Notes: generated from the letters alone by a model not told the origin. DNA of 64,000 nt from Qaidamihabitans albus (GCF_016464705.1 NZ_JAEHOB010000010.1:124001-188000); one strand, 5' to 3'. Shown: positions 47,153 to 55,756, counted from the first letter of the stretch. Made by a program: numbers and translations.

Positions 47153-47923
47153 TCAGATCTTCAACGCATGGGTGGCGGTCGCGCCGCCGTCGGCGACGAA
47201 CTCGCCGCCCGTGCAGTACGAGCTCTCGTCACTCGCGAGGAACAGTGCCACGTCCGCGATCTCCTCGGGCTGCCCGACACGGCGCAGCGCGAGTTTGCGG
47301 GCGATGCCGGAGAAGTCCACCTCGGCCCCTCCGGCGGCGTCCCGCACCATCTTGGTGTCGATCATCCCGGGATGCAGCGAGTTGACCCGGATGCCCTTCT
47401 CCCCCAGCTCGAGCGCGGCGACCTTCGTCATCCCCCGGATCGCGAACTTGCTCGCGGTGTAGGCGACGAGGAACGGCATACCGGCCAGCCCCTCCACAGA
47501 GGACACGTTGACGATCGACCCGCCACCGGCGGCGGACATCGGTTCAACGACCGAGCGCATCCCGAGAAACGCCCCGGTCTGGTTCACCCTGATCACCCGC
47601 TCGTAGTCCGCCAGCCTGGTCTGGGCGAGGGGGGCGAAGTGCAGCACACCGGCATTGTTGACCAGCACGTTCAGTGCGCCGAACTCGGCGACGGTGCGCT
47701 CGGTCGCCCGCGCCCAGTCGTCCTCGTCGGCCACGTCGAGGTGCACGTACCGCGCGGCCGAACCGAGCTCGTCGGCCAGCTCCTTGCCGTCGGTGTCGGT
47801 GATGTCGGCGATCATCACCTTCGCGCCCTCGGCCACGAAGCGGCGGGCCGCCGCCGCGCCCTGCCCGCGAGCGGCCCCCGTGATCAGGGCGACCTTGCCG
47901 TCCAGCCGGCCCGTGCCGCTCAC
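47153..47923 (-). CDS. Short-chain dehydrogenase, FabG3/steroid dehydrogenase-like
   Basis: 256 residues, classical SDR: cofactor loop ALITGAARGQGAAAARRF, NNAG at VLVNNAGVLHF, catalytic Ser in NVSSVEG and YTASK. An acidic residue after strand 2 (MIADITDTD) suggests NAD. It resembles 3-alpha/20-beta hydroxysteroid dehydrogenases such as Rv2002. Placed in the steroid operon, so oxidation of a steroid hydroxyl is likely; inference. GTG start overlaps the aldehyde dehydrogenase stop. Confidence 0.88.
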   Translation of the reverse strand: MSGTGRLDGKVALITGAARGQGAAAARRFVAEGAKVMIADITDTDGKELADELGSAARYVHLDVADEDDWARATERTVAEFGALNVLVNNAGVLHFAPLAQTRLADYERVIRVNQTGAFLGMRSVVEPMSAAGGGSIVNVSSVEGLAGMPFLVAYTASKFAIRGMTKVAALELGEKGIRVNSLHPGMIDTKMVRDAAGGAEVDFSGIARKLALRRVGQPEEIADVALFLASDESSYCTGGEFVADGGATATHALKI

Positions 47924-49428
47924 ATCATCTCCTCGGTCAGTGGCATGAACACGGACTTGAGCTCGGTGTAGGCCTCGAACGCGGTCCGCCCGCCTTCCCG
48001 GCCGAGCCCGGACTGCTTGAACCCGCCGAAGGGCAGGTGCGGTTCGATCTGGAAGCCGTTGATGCCCACCGTTCCGGCCCGGAGCCTGCGCGAGACGCGG
48101 AACGCCCGCTGCACGTCGGCGGTGAACAGCCCCGCGCCGAGACCGTACTCGGTGTCGTTGGCGAGCGCGATCGCCTCGTCCTCGTCGTCGAACGGCACGA
48201 CCGCGAGCACGGGCCCGAAGATCTCCTCCTGGGCGATGGTGGCCGAGTTGTCCACGTCGGCGAAGATCGTCGGCGCCACGAAGTTGCCGCTGGCGAGGTC
48301 GCCGCCGAGGCGTTCGCCGCCGGTGACGAGGCGGCCCTCCTCCTTGCCCCGCTCGATGTAGCCGAGCACGCGCTCCAGCTGCCGCTCGTTGATGAGCGGG
48401 CTGGAGATCACGCCGGGATCGAAGGGGTCGCCGTAGGTGACCGCCGCGGCCATGCCCTGCGCGGCACCGAGGAACTCGTCGTAGACGTCCCGGTGGACCA
48501 GCGCGCGGGTGTTGGCCACGCAGGCCTGGCCGGACAGGCCCATGGTCACCGCGCCGACCACGGTGGCGGCGGCAAGGCCCACATTGGACGCGTCGCCGAA
48601 CACCAGCGCCGGGCTCTTGCCGCCGAGCTCGAGCGATACGCGCTTGAGCGTGCCCGCGGACGCCTCCACGATGTGCTTGCCGACGGCTCTACTGCCGGTG
48701 AAGCTCACCTTGTCGACATCGGGATGGGTGATCATGGCCTCGCCGACGGGGTCGCCTGCACCCGTGACGACGTTGACGACGCCGTCCGGCACGCCCGCCT
48801 CGGCAAGCAGCTCGACCATGCGCAGGACCGAGAACGTGCAGTACTCCGACGGCTTGAGCACGATGGTGCAGCCCGCGGCGAGCGCGGGCGCCACCTTCTG
48901 CGCGAACAGCAGGAACGGCGCGTTCCACGGCAGGATCGCGGCGACCACGCCGATCGGCTCGCGGAAGGTCATCGCGAGGTGGTCGCCGCCCTGGTACGGC
49001 GGCAGGGTCTGCCCGCCGACCTTGTCCACCCATCCGGCGTGGTGGTCGAACACGTCGGCCGCGGCGCCGACCGAGGTCGCGTAGATGGAACCGAACGACA
49101 GCGGCACCGAGTTGTCGAGTGCCTGGAGTGCGCGGAGCTCATCGGCGTGCTTGCGGAGCAGGTCGGCGTAACGGTGCAGCACACCGATGCGGACCCCCGC
49201 CCGCGCATTCGGCCAGGTGCCCGAGTCGAAGGCGCGGCGAGCGGCCGCGACGGCGGCGGCCACGTCCGCGGCGCCGCCGCTGGCGAAGTCACCGACCGCC
49301 TCGCCCGTCGCGGGGTGGTGGTGGGTCCAGGTGGCGCCGTCGGCGGCCGGTCCCCACTGCCCGTCGATGTAGAGCTGGCCGGTCTTGAGCCCGACCGACT
49401 CACGGTGCGGCTGCACGGTCAACGTCAT
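47920..49428 (-). CDS. Aldehyde dehydrogenase (NAD-dependent)
   Basis: 502 residues with the full ALDH set: PWNAPFLLFAQKVAPAL, VSFTGSRAVGKHI, general base Glu267 in ELGGKSP, nucleophile Cys303 in GQACVAN, and EEIFGPVLAV. Oxidises an aldehyde to the acid; in this operon a steroid side-chain aldehyde is the natural suggestion. Not part of the standard M. tuberculosis mce4 gene set. Confidence 0.9.
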   Translation of the reverse strand: MTLTVQPHRESVGLKTGQLYIDGQWGPAADGATWTHHHPATGEAVGDFASGGAADVAAAVAAARRAFDSGTWPNARAGVRIGVLHRYADLLRKHADELRALQALDNSVPLSFGSIYATSVGAAADVFDHHAGWVDKVGGQTLPPYQGGDHLAMTFREPIGVVAAILPWNAPFLLFAQKVAPALAAGCTIVLKPSEYCTFSVLRMVELLAEAGVPDGVVNVVTGAGDPVGEAMITHPDVDKVSFTGSRAVGKHIVEASAGTLKRVSLELGGKSPALVFGDASNVGLAAATVVGAVTMGLSGQACVANTRALVHRDVYDEFLGAAQGMAAAVTYGDPFDPGVISSPLINERQLERVLGYIERGKEEGRLVTGGERLGGDLASGNFVAPTIFADVDNSATIAQEEIFGPVLAVVPFDDEDEAIALANDTEYGLGAGLFTADVQRAFRVSRRLRAGTVGINGFQIEPHLPFGGFKQSGLGREGGRTAFEAYTELKSVFMPLTEEMM

Positions 49429-49441
49429 GACAAGGTTCTCC

Positions 49442-50335
49442 TCAAGGCAGGGAAAGGATCTCGGTGGCGGCGAACATGCGGTCGGGTTCCCGGTCGGCGA
49501 AGTAGCCGCCGACGCTCTCCGCGAGCCCGGCGGCGGTCCAGGTCCCGTCCGCGGTGTCGAACCTCCGCTCGACCTCCGGCGGTTTCAGCAGGGCGACCAT
49601 GCCGCCGTGCACCACGAACACCTGGCCGGTGACCCGCTCCGCGGCGGGCGAGGCCAGGAACGCCACGAACGGCGCGACGTGATCCACCGACAGCGGGTCC
49701 GTGCCGTCCGCGGGCGCTTCGCCGAAGACGTTCTCGGTCATCGCGGTGCGGGCGCGGGGGCAGATGGCGTTGGCGCGAACGCCGTAGCGGCTCATCCCCC
49801 TCGCGGTGGCCACGGTGAGCGCGGCGATGCCCGCCTTGGCCGCCGCGTAGTTCGGCTGGCCCGCCGAACCGACGAGGAACGCCTCGGACGCGGTGTTGAC
49901 GATCCGGCCGTAGGCCGGGCCACCCTCCATCTTGGACTGCTCGCGCCAGTGCGCGGACGCGGCCCTGGAGAGCAGGAAGTGCCCGCGCAGGTGCACGCGG
50001 ATCACCGTGTCCCACTCATCGTCGGACATCGAGAACACCATGCGGTCGCGCAGCACCCCGGCGTTGTTGACGACGACGTGCAGGCCGCCGAAGTGCTCGG
50101 TGGCCGCGGCGAGCAGGGCGTCGGCGGTCGAACGCTCGGCGACGTCGCCGGTGACCGGCAGCGCCTTGCCGCCCGCGGCCTCGATCTCCTCCGCCACGGC
50201 CCCGGCCGCGTCGGAAACGTCGTTGACCACCACTGCGGCACCGGCGGTGGCGAGCGCGCGGGCCTCCGCCCGGCCGAGGCCCGCACCGGCGCCGGTGACG
50301 ATCGCGACCCGGCCCGCCAGGCTGGTGGAGCTCAC
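49442..50335 (-). CDS. hsd4A: SDR dehydrogenase, Hsd4A-like
   Basis: 297 residues: cofactor loop VAIVTGAGAGLGRAEARAL, NDVSDAAG, NNAGVLRDRMVFSMSDDEWD, catalytic region NTASEAF and YAAAK, and a ~45-residue C-terminal extension. Matches the Rv3502c (hsd4A) position and sequence style, an enzyme with 17-beta-hydroxysteroid and beta-hydroxyacyl-CoA dehydrogenase activity. GTG 50335 overlaps the alcohol dehydrogenase stop. Confidence 0.88.
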   Translation of the reverse strand: MSSTSLAGRVAIVTGAGAGLGRAEARALATAGAAVVVNDVSDAAGAVAEEIEAAGGKALPVTGDVAERSTADALLAAATEHFGGLHVVVNNAGVLRDRMVFSMSDDEWDTVIRVHLRGHFLLSRAASAHWREQSKMEGGPAYGRIVNTASEAFLVGSAGQPNYAAAKAGIAALTVATARGMSRYGVRANAICPRARTAMTENVFGEAPADGTDPLSVDHVAPFVAFLASPAAERVTGQVFVVHGGMVALLKPPEVERRFDTADGTWTAAGLAESVGGYFADREPDRMFAATEILSLP

Positions 50336-51420
50336 TCGAGTGTCACCACCTGGCGGATCACGTCGCTGCTGCCCTCGCGCAGCACACGCAGGCCGTCGTT
50401 GATCTCGGCGAAGCCGAGGCGGCGGGAGATCATGCCGTCGAGATCGAGCAGGCCCGCCCGCCAGAACCGGAGCATGCGCGCGGTGTCGCGGTGCACGTGC
50501 GCCGAGCCATAGAACGAGCCGAGGATCTTCTTGTCGTGCAGGAACAGCTCCTGCGCGCTGAACCGCACCATCGCGTCGCCCCGGCCGGCGCCGACGATCA
50601 CGACCGAGCCACCGCGGCGGGCCTGGTCCCAGGCCGAGCGGATCGTCGCGGGCAGCCCGACGACATCGAAGGCGTGGTCGAAGCCCTCCGCCGCGGTCAG
50701 GCTCTGCTTGAGCTCCTCGAGCCCCTCCGGCGTGGTGGCTTGCGTGGCGCCGAACCGCCGGGCGATGTCGTGCTTGGCCTCCACCGGGTCGACCGCCACG
50801 ATCGTCGTGGCACCGGCGATGCGGGCACCCTGGATGACCGAGATCCCGACACCGCCGCAGCCGATGATCACGACGGTGGAGCCGGGTTGCACCCGCGCGG
50901 TGTTCAGCACGGCCCCGACGCCGGTGAGCACCCCGCAGGCGATCAACGCCGCCGTCTCGAACGGCACGTCGGCGTCCACCTTGATGGCACCGGACGCGGG
51001 GACCACGACCTCCTCGGCGAACGTGCCGAGCCCGGCGTAGCCGAACAGCGGCGTGTCGCCCTGCTTGAAGCGCGGGGAGGTGAATGCCGCGATGGCGTGC
51101 ACCGCGCAGAGGTTCGGCTCGCCGCGCAGGCAGCTCGGGCAACTCCCGCAGGGCGGGACGAAGGACACGGTGACGTGGTCGCCTGGCGCCAGGTGATCGA
51201 CCCCCGCACCGACCGAGAGCACCTCCCCGGAACCCTCGTGGCCGATGACGCCAGGGGCGAGCGCGGGCAGCGTGCCGTCCATCGCGGACAGGTCGCTGTG
51301 GCAGATGCCCGAGGCGCGCACCCGGATCCGGACCTCGTGCGGCCCGGGGTCCACCGTCGTGACGTCATCGCGCAGTTCGAGCTTGTCGTCACCGATCGCG
51401 TTCAGTACGGCCGCTCTCAT
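50332..51420 (-). CDS. Zinc-dependent alcohol dehydrogenase
   Basis: 362 residues, class III-type medium-chain dehydrogenase. Catalytic zinc ligands are Cys40 (SGICHSD) and His61-Glu62; structural zinc cysteines are at 91, 94, 97 and 105; cofactor loop VIIGCGGVGISVI. The ATG at 51420 follows CTGGGAGGCGCATCGG. Together with the aldehyde dehydrogenase it could take a steroid side-chain alcohol to the acid; inference. A KstR-like half-site and a hairpin lie upstream. Confidence 0.9.
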   Translation of the reverse strand: MRAAVLNAIGDDKLELRDDVTTVDPGPHEVRIRVRASGICHSDLSAMDGTLPALAPGVIGHEGSGEVLSVGAGVDHLAPGDHVTVSFVPPCGSCPSCLRGEPNLCAVHAIAAFTSPRFKQGDTPLFGYAGLGTFAEEVVVPASGAIKVDADVPFETAALIACGVLTGVGAVLNTARVQPGSTVVIIGCGGVGISVIQGARIAGATTIVAVDPVEAKHDIARRFGATQATTPEGLEELKQSLTAAEGFDHAFDVVGLPATIRSAWDQARRGGSVVIVGAGRGDAMVRFSAQELFLHDKKILGSFYGSAHVHRDTARMLRFWRAGLLDLDGMISRRLGFAEINDGLRVLREGSSDVIRQVVTLE

Positions 51421-51442
51421 CCGATGCGCCTCCCAGAGGTCG

Positions 51443-51464
51443 CGCGGACCGCCGTTGGTCCGCG
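51443..51464. promoter_or_regulatory. Hairpin in the alcohol dehydrogenase leader
   Basis: CGCGGACC (51443-51450) and GGTCCGCG (51457-51464) form an 8-bp stem with a 6-base loop, 23 bases before the alcohol dehydrogenase start. It could stabilise the transcript, or partly end the fdxD transcript. No T-run. Confidence 0.45.
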
Positions 51465-51479
51465 ACTCACACCAAAGAC

Positions 51480-51493
51480 TAGAATCTGTTCTC
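51480..51493. promoter_or_regulatory. Degenerate KstR-like site
   Basis: TAGAATCTGTTCTC differs at two positions from the perfect palindrome at 51753-51766 and lies 60 bases before the alcohol dehydrogenase start, in the gap after fdxD. It could be a weak second operator giving the dehydrogenase-mce4 genes their own KstR-regulated promoter. Confidence 0.4.
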
Positions 51494-51521
51494 GTCTTCG
51501 GCAACCCTCATCTTGGGCGCC

Positions 51522-51722
51522 CTAGTCGGTGATGAGCAGGGCATTCTTCGGGCACGACGCGACAGCATGAGTAACACGTTCTAGTTCCCCCTCGGGAGGG
51601 TTCGGCTGGACGATACGCAGCTCCTCCTCGTCGTCCAGCTCGAAGACGGCGGGAGCGATCGCCACACACACCTCGTTGGCCTCGCACAGTGTCCGGTCGA
51701 CCCTGACCTCCACGAACAGCAC
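51522..51722 (-). CDS. fdxD: Ferredoxin FdxD
   Basis: 66 residues with Cys13-x5-Cys19 (CEANEVC) and a third cysteine at Cys57 (SCPKNAL), the three-cysteine pattern of P450-linked [3Fe-4S]-type ferredoxins; Asn occupies the position often held by His. Matches FdxD (Rv3503c), which supplies electrons to steroid P450s. It is the first gene leftward from the KstR operator. Confidence 0.9.
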   Translation of the reverse strand: MLFVEVRVDRTLCEANEVCVAIAPAVFELDDEEELRIVQPNPPEGELERVTHAVASCPKNALLITD

Positions 51723-51751
51723 CTCGCTTTCCGGTCGGCTCCTCCAATAAA

Positions 51752-51767
51752 GTAGAACTTGTTCTAC
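51752..51767. promoter_or_regulatory. KstR-type operator between fdxD and fadE26
   Basis: GTAGAACTTGTTCTAC is a perfect palindrome and fits the KstR consensus TnnAACnnGTTnnA. It lies 30 bases before fdxD and 54 bases before fadE26, in the shared promoter region of the divergent transcripts. KstR represses cholesterol uptake and ring/side-chain genes in mycobacteria and rhodococci until a steroid CoA thioester binds. The kstR gene is not in the window. Confidence 0.85.
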
Positions 51768-51820
51768 ACTAGCGCCGCGGCCACACCCGACACCAGGTCA
51801 ACGGCGAGCGGGAGGATCAG

Positions 51821-53002
51821 ATGCGCATCGGTTACGCGCCCGAGCAGGAGCGGCTGCGAGAGGAGCTGCGGTCGTACTTCAGCGGGCTGATGACGCCCGA
51901 GCGGCGCGAGGCCCTGCGCGGTACCGGCGGCGAGTACGGGGACGGCTCGGCCTACAAGGAGATCGTGCGCGAGCTCGGCCGCGACGGCTGGCTCGCGCTG
52001 TGCTGGCCGAAGGCGTACGGCGGGCACGAGCGGACGATGCTCGACCAGCTCGTGTTCACCGACGAGGCGGCCGTCGCCGGAGTGCCGGTGCCGTTCCTGA
52101 CCATCAACACCATCGGTCCGACGATCATGCGCTTCGGCACCGCGGAGCAGAAGGAGTTCTACCTGCCGAGGATCGCCGCCGGAAAGCTGCACTTCTCGAT
52201 CGGCTACTCCGAGCCGGAGGCAGGCACCGACCTGGCCTCGCTGCGGACGCGGGCGGTGCGCGACGGTGAGGAGTACGTGATCAACGGGCAGAAGATGTGG
52301 ACGAGCCTCATCGAGTACGCCGACTACGTCTGGCTCGCGGTACGCACCGATCCCGAGGCGCGCAAGCACAAGGGGCTGAGCATTCTCGTCGTGCCCACCT
52401 CGGCCGAGGGCTTCTCCTGGACCAAGGTCCGCACGGTCGCGGGCCCCGGCACCAGCGCGACCTACTACTCCGACGTGCGCGTCCCGGCGAGCGCCAGGGT
52501 CGCCGGGGAGAACGAGGGCTGGCCGCTGATCACCAACCAGCTCAACCACGAGCGCGTGGCGCTGACCTCGGCCGCACCCATCCGGCACGCGCTGTCCGAG
52601 GTGCGCGACTGGGCGCGGGAGACCAAGCTGGCCGACGGCAGCCGGGTGCTCGACGCCGAGTGGGTGCGGTTGCACCTGGCCCGCGTGCACGCCCATGCGG
52701 AGAACCTGAAGCTGCGCAACTGGAAGATCGCCTGGGCGGCGGCCGGGAACGAGCTCGGCCCTGCCGAGGCGTCGGCCACCAAGGTGTTCGGCACCGAACT
52801 CGCCACCGAGGCCTACCGCCTGCTGATGGAGGTGCTCGGCGCCGGCGCGGTGGTTCGCGAGGACTCCCCGGGGGCGCTGCTGCGCGGGCGCGTCGAACGC
52901 CTGCACCGCTCGTCGCTGATCCTCACCTTCGGCGGCGGCACCAACGAGGTGCAGCGCGACATCGTTGCCGCCACCGCACTCGGCCTGCCCGTCACCCGCT
53001 GA
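51821..53002 (+). CDS. fadE26: Acyl-CoA dehydrogenase FadE26 (ChsE4)
   Basis: 393 residues, complete ACAD fold: N-terminal helical domain, flavin/substrate segment SIGYSEPEAGTDLASLRTRA and WTSLIEYADY, C-terminal FGGGTNEVQRDIVA. In M. tuberculosis FadE26 pairs with FadE27 in an alpha2-beta2 enzyme (ChsE4-ChsE5) that dehydrogenates C8 and C5 steroid side-chain CoA esters. Start ATG 51821 follows GGGAGGATCAG. First gene rightward from the KstR site. Confidence 0.93.
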   Translation: MRIGYAPEQERLREELRSYFSGLMTPERREALRGTGGEYGDGSAYKEIVRELGRDGWLALCWPKAYGGHERTMLDQLVFTDEAAVAGVPVPFLTINTIGPTIMRFGTAEQKEFYLPRIAAGKLHFSIGYSEPEAGTDLASLRTRAVRDGEEYVINGQKMWTSLIEYADYVWLAVRTDPEARKHKGLSILVVPTSAEGFSWTKVRTVAGPGTSATYYSDVRVPASARVAGENEGWPLITNQLNHERVALTSAAPIRHALSEVRDWARETKLADGSRVLDAEWVRLHLARVHAHAENLKLRNWKIAWAAAGNELGPAEASATKVFGTELATEAYRLLMEVLGAGAVVREDSPGALLRGRVERLHRSSLILTFGGGTNEVQRDIVAATALGLPVTR

Positions 53003-53020
53003 TCCGGAAAGAGCGTGCCG

Positions 53021-54097
53021 ATGGACTTCAACCACACCGAGGCGCAGCACGACCTCGCCCAGCTCACCCGCCGCATCGCGACCGACCAGGTCACCCCTGA
53101 GTCCCTTGGCGAACACGGCTCCGGTGGCTTCGACGGTGCACTGTGGACACAACTGGCCAAGGCGGGAGTGCTCGACGCCGCACTGCCCTCAGCGGTCGGC
53201 GGGGGCGGTTTCGGCCTGCTCGAACAGTGCGCGGTGCTCACCGAGCTGGGCCGCGCCGTCGCCCCGGTCCCCTACCTGCCGAGCATCACCATGGCCGCCG
53301 CCGCGCTCGCCGAGTTCGGCACCGGGGAGCAGCTCGAACGGTGGCTCGTGCCCACCGTGCGCGGCGACCGGGTGCTCGCCGTCGCGCTGCCCGACACCGG
53401 CACGCCCACCGGGTTCACCGCCGAGCGCACCGGCTCCGGCTGGCGGCTCTCCGGCGCGCAGACCGCGGTGCCCTTCGCCGCCTTCGCCGACGGCCTGCTC
53501 GTGCAGGCCGGCAGCACCGAAGGCGAGGTGGTGGTGCTGGTGGGCACCGATCACCCCGGGCTCACCGTGTCCCCGCAGCGGACCGTCGACCATGCCGACG
53601 CCGCACTGGTCGAGGCGGCCGATGTCGTGGTCGATCCCGGCGCCGTGTTCGGCACCGCCGTGGCGGAGTGGCTGCGGCTGCACGGGACCACCGGGCTGTG
53701 CGCGCAACAGCTCGGCGTACTGGAACGGGCACTGGAGCTGACGGCCGCCTATGCCGCCGAGCGCAGGCAGTTCGACCAGGCCATCGGCGGCTTCCAGGCG
53801 GTACGGCAGCGGCTGGCCGACGCCTACGTCGACGTCGAGGCCGTCCGGCTGACGCTCTGGCAGGCCGCGTGGCGGCTCTCCGCCGGGGAGGACGCCGCCG
53901 AGGAGGTCGCCACCGCGAAGTACTGGGCCGCCGAGGCCGGGCACCGGGTGGCGCACACCGCGGTGCACGTCCACGGCGGCGTGGGCATCGACGTCGACCA
54001 TCCGGTGCACCGCTACTTCGTCGCGGCCAAGCGGCACGAGTTCACCTTCGGCGGCGCCACCGCGCAGCTCCGGCACCTCGGCGGGCTGCTGGCATGA
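53021..54097 (+). CDS. fadE27: Acyl-CoA dehydrogenase FadE27 (ChsE5)
   Basis: 358 residues, a shorter and more diverged ACAD (FNHTEAQHDLAQLTRRIA, TAERTGSGWRLSGAQTAVPF, HTAVHVHGGVGIDVDHPVHR), as expected for the partner subunit of the FadE26-FadE27 heterotetramer. ATG 53021 preferred over GTG 53015 on spacing to GGAAAG. Its TGA overlaps the fadD17 ATG. Confidence 0.9.
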   Translation: MDFNHTEAQHDLAQLTRRIATDQVTPESLGEHGSGGFDGALWTQLAKAGVLDAALPSAVGGGGFGLLEQCAVLTELGRAVAPVPYLPSITMAAAALAEFGTGEQLERWLVPTVRGDRVLAVALPDTGTPTGFTAERTGSGWRLSGAQTAVPFAAFADGLLVQAGSTEGEVVVLVGTDHPGLTVSPQRTVDHADAALVEAADVVVDPGAVFGTAVAEWLRLHGTTGLCAQQLGVLERALELTAAYAAERRQFDQAIGGFQAVRQRLADAYVDVEAVRLTLWQAAWRLSAGEDAAEEVATAKYWAAEAGHRVAHTAVHVHGGVGIDVDHPVHRYFVAAKRHEFTFGGATAQLRHLGGLLA

Positions 54098-55704
54098 CCG
54101 GCGTGCCGACCGTCACCGACCTGCTGCTCGCGCGGGCGGGCGAGCAGCATCCCGGGCTGCTGTTCGAGGACGAGTCGTGGTCGTGGGCGGAGTGCGTCCT
54201 GGCGGGCGCCGAGCACGCCGCCGCACTGCGCGCACTGCTTCCTCCCGGTGCGCCGCCGCATGTCGGCGTGCTGGCCGACAACGTGCCCGCGTTCTCCTTC
54301 CTGCTCGGCGGCGCGGCGCTTTCCGGCAGCGTGCTGGCCGGACTGAACCCCACCCGGCGCGGCGAGGCGCTCGCCAGGGACGTCCGGCTCGCCGACTGCG
54401 CGCTCGTGCTGGCGGAGTCCCGGTACCTGCCGCTGCTGGCCGGGCTGGACCTCGGCGGCGCGCGGGTGCTCGACCTGGACGGCGCCGAGTGGGCGGAACG
54501 GCTCGCCGCCCACCGGGGCGCCGAGATCGCCCCCGTCGCCGCCGCTGCAGGCGACCTGCTGATGCTGATCTTCACCTCCGGCACGAGCGGCGCGCCGAAG
54601 GCGGTGCGCTGCACGCACGGCAAGATCGCCTTCCCCGGGCGGATGCTCGCCGAGCGTTTCGGTCTCTCCAGGGCGGGCACCGTGTACGTGTCGATGCCGA
54701 TGTTCCACTCGAACGCGATCATGGCGGGCTGGTCGGTGGGACTGGCCGCCGGTGCCACGATCGCGCTGCGCCGCAGGTTCTCCGCGTCGGGCTTCCTGGC
54801 CGACGTGCGCCGGTTCGGCGCGACGTACGCCAACTACGTCGGCGCCCCGCTGTCCTACGTGCTCGCCACGCCGCCGCGGCCCGACGACGCCGACAACCCG
54901 CTGCGCATCGTGTACGGCAACGAGGGCGCCGAAGCCGACCTCGCCGCGTTCGGGCACCGTTTCGGCTGCCACGTCGTCGACGCGTTCGGCTCCACCGAGG
55001 GCGGTGTCGGGTTCGCCCGCACCCCGGACACGCCGAGCGGCTCGCTGGGCAGGCTCACCGAGGGCGTCGAGGTGCTGCACCCGGACACCGGGCTGCCCTG
55101 CCCGCCCGCCGAGTTCGCCGAGGACGGCACGCTGCGCAACGCCGCCGAGGCCGTCGGCGAGATCGTGAACACCTCCGGCACGGGCTGGTTCGCCGGGTAC
55201 TACGGCGATCCGGAGGCCGACGCCGAGCGGGTGCGACAGGGCCGGTACTTCACCGGTGACCTGGCCTATGTCGACGCCGAAGGGTACTGCTACTTCGCCG
55301 GCCGCCGCGGGGACTGGCTGCGGGTCGACGGCGAGAACCTGGGCACGGCGCCCATCGAGCGGGTGCTGCTGCGGCATCCCCGTGTCGCCGACGCCGCCGT
55401 GTACGCGGTCCCCGGCCGGATCGGCGACCAGGTGATGGCCGCGCTGGTGCCCCGCCCTGAGGCCACGCTGACCCTCGCCGAGTTCGGCGACTTCCTGGCC
55501 GCGCAGCCCGACCTCGGACCGAGGCAGCTGCCGCGGTTCGTGCGAATTGTCAACGAACTACCGCGAACATCCACCTACAAGGTGCTGAAACGGGAGCTGT
55601 CGCGCGAGGGGCCGCACTGCTCCGATCCGGTATGGTGGCGCCCCGGCACGGAACCGATTTACGAACTACCGCCGTCGACTCGTGAGTGGCGACACGAGTT
55701 CTAA
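54094..55704 (+). CDS. fadD17: Acyl-CoA synthetase FadD17-like
   Basis: 536 residues, FATP-like adenylating enzyme: P-loop-like LIFTSGTSGAPKAV (about 158-171), DAFGSTEGGVGFAR, FTGDLAYVDAEGYCYFAGR, and A10 segment PRTSTYKVLKREL with the presumed catalytic Lys496. It lies with fadE26-fadE27 as in M. tuberculosis, so it activates steroid side-chain acids. The last eight codons and the TAA stop are contributed by palindrome copy 5, giving a tail TREWRHEF that is not family sequence. Confidence 0.9.
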   Translation: MTGVPTVTDLLLARAGEQHPGLLFEDESWSWAECVLAGAEHAAALRALLPPGAPPHVGVLADNVPAFSFLLGGAALSGSVLAGLNPTRRGEALARDVRLADCALVLAESRYLPLLAGLDLGGARVLDLDGAEWAERLAAHRGAEIAPVAAAAGDLLMLIFTSGTSGAPKAVRCTHGKIAFPGRMLAERFGLSRAGTVYVSMPMFHSNAIMAGWSVGLAAGATIALRRRFSASGFLADVRRFGATYANYVGAPLSYVLATPPRPDDADNPLRIVYGNEGAEADLAAFGHRFGCHVVDAFGSTEGGVGFARTPDTPSGSLGRLTEGVEVLHPDTGLPCPPAEFAEDGTLRNAAEAVGEIVNTSGTGWFAGYYGDPEADAERVRQGRYFTGDLAYVDAEGYCYFAGRRGDWLRVDGENLGTAPIERVLLRHPRVADAAVYAVPGRIGDQVMAALVPRPEATLTLAEFGDFLAAQPDLGPRQLPRFVRIVNELPRTSTYKVLKRELSREGPHCSDPVWWRPGTEPIYELPPSTREWRHEF

Positions 55705-55732
55705 CTCGGCTGAACACTCACGAGCGGTGACC
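55679..55732. repeat. Dispersed palindrome, copy 5
   Basis: CTCGTGAGTG (55679-55688) and CACTCACGAG (55715-55724) flank the inner palindrome CGAGTTCTAACTCG (55695-55708); the right arm extends as GCGGTGACC to 55732 as in copies 1 and 3. It is between the convergent fadD17 and Pat genes. The fadD17 stop codon TAA is in the inner core. Confidence 0.85.
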
Positions 55733-55756
55733 AGGCACAACGCCGCGCCCGCCCGC

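Noticed and set aside
51571-51586. A third KstR-like word in the fdxD coding region (near GTAACACGTTCTAG)
   Set aside because: It fits the consensus incompletely and encodes conserved-looking ferredoxin residues, so a chance match is more likely.
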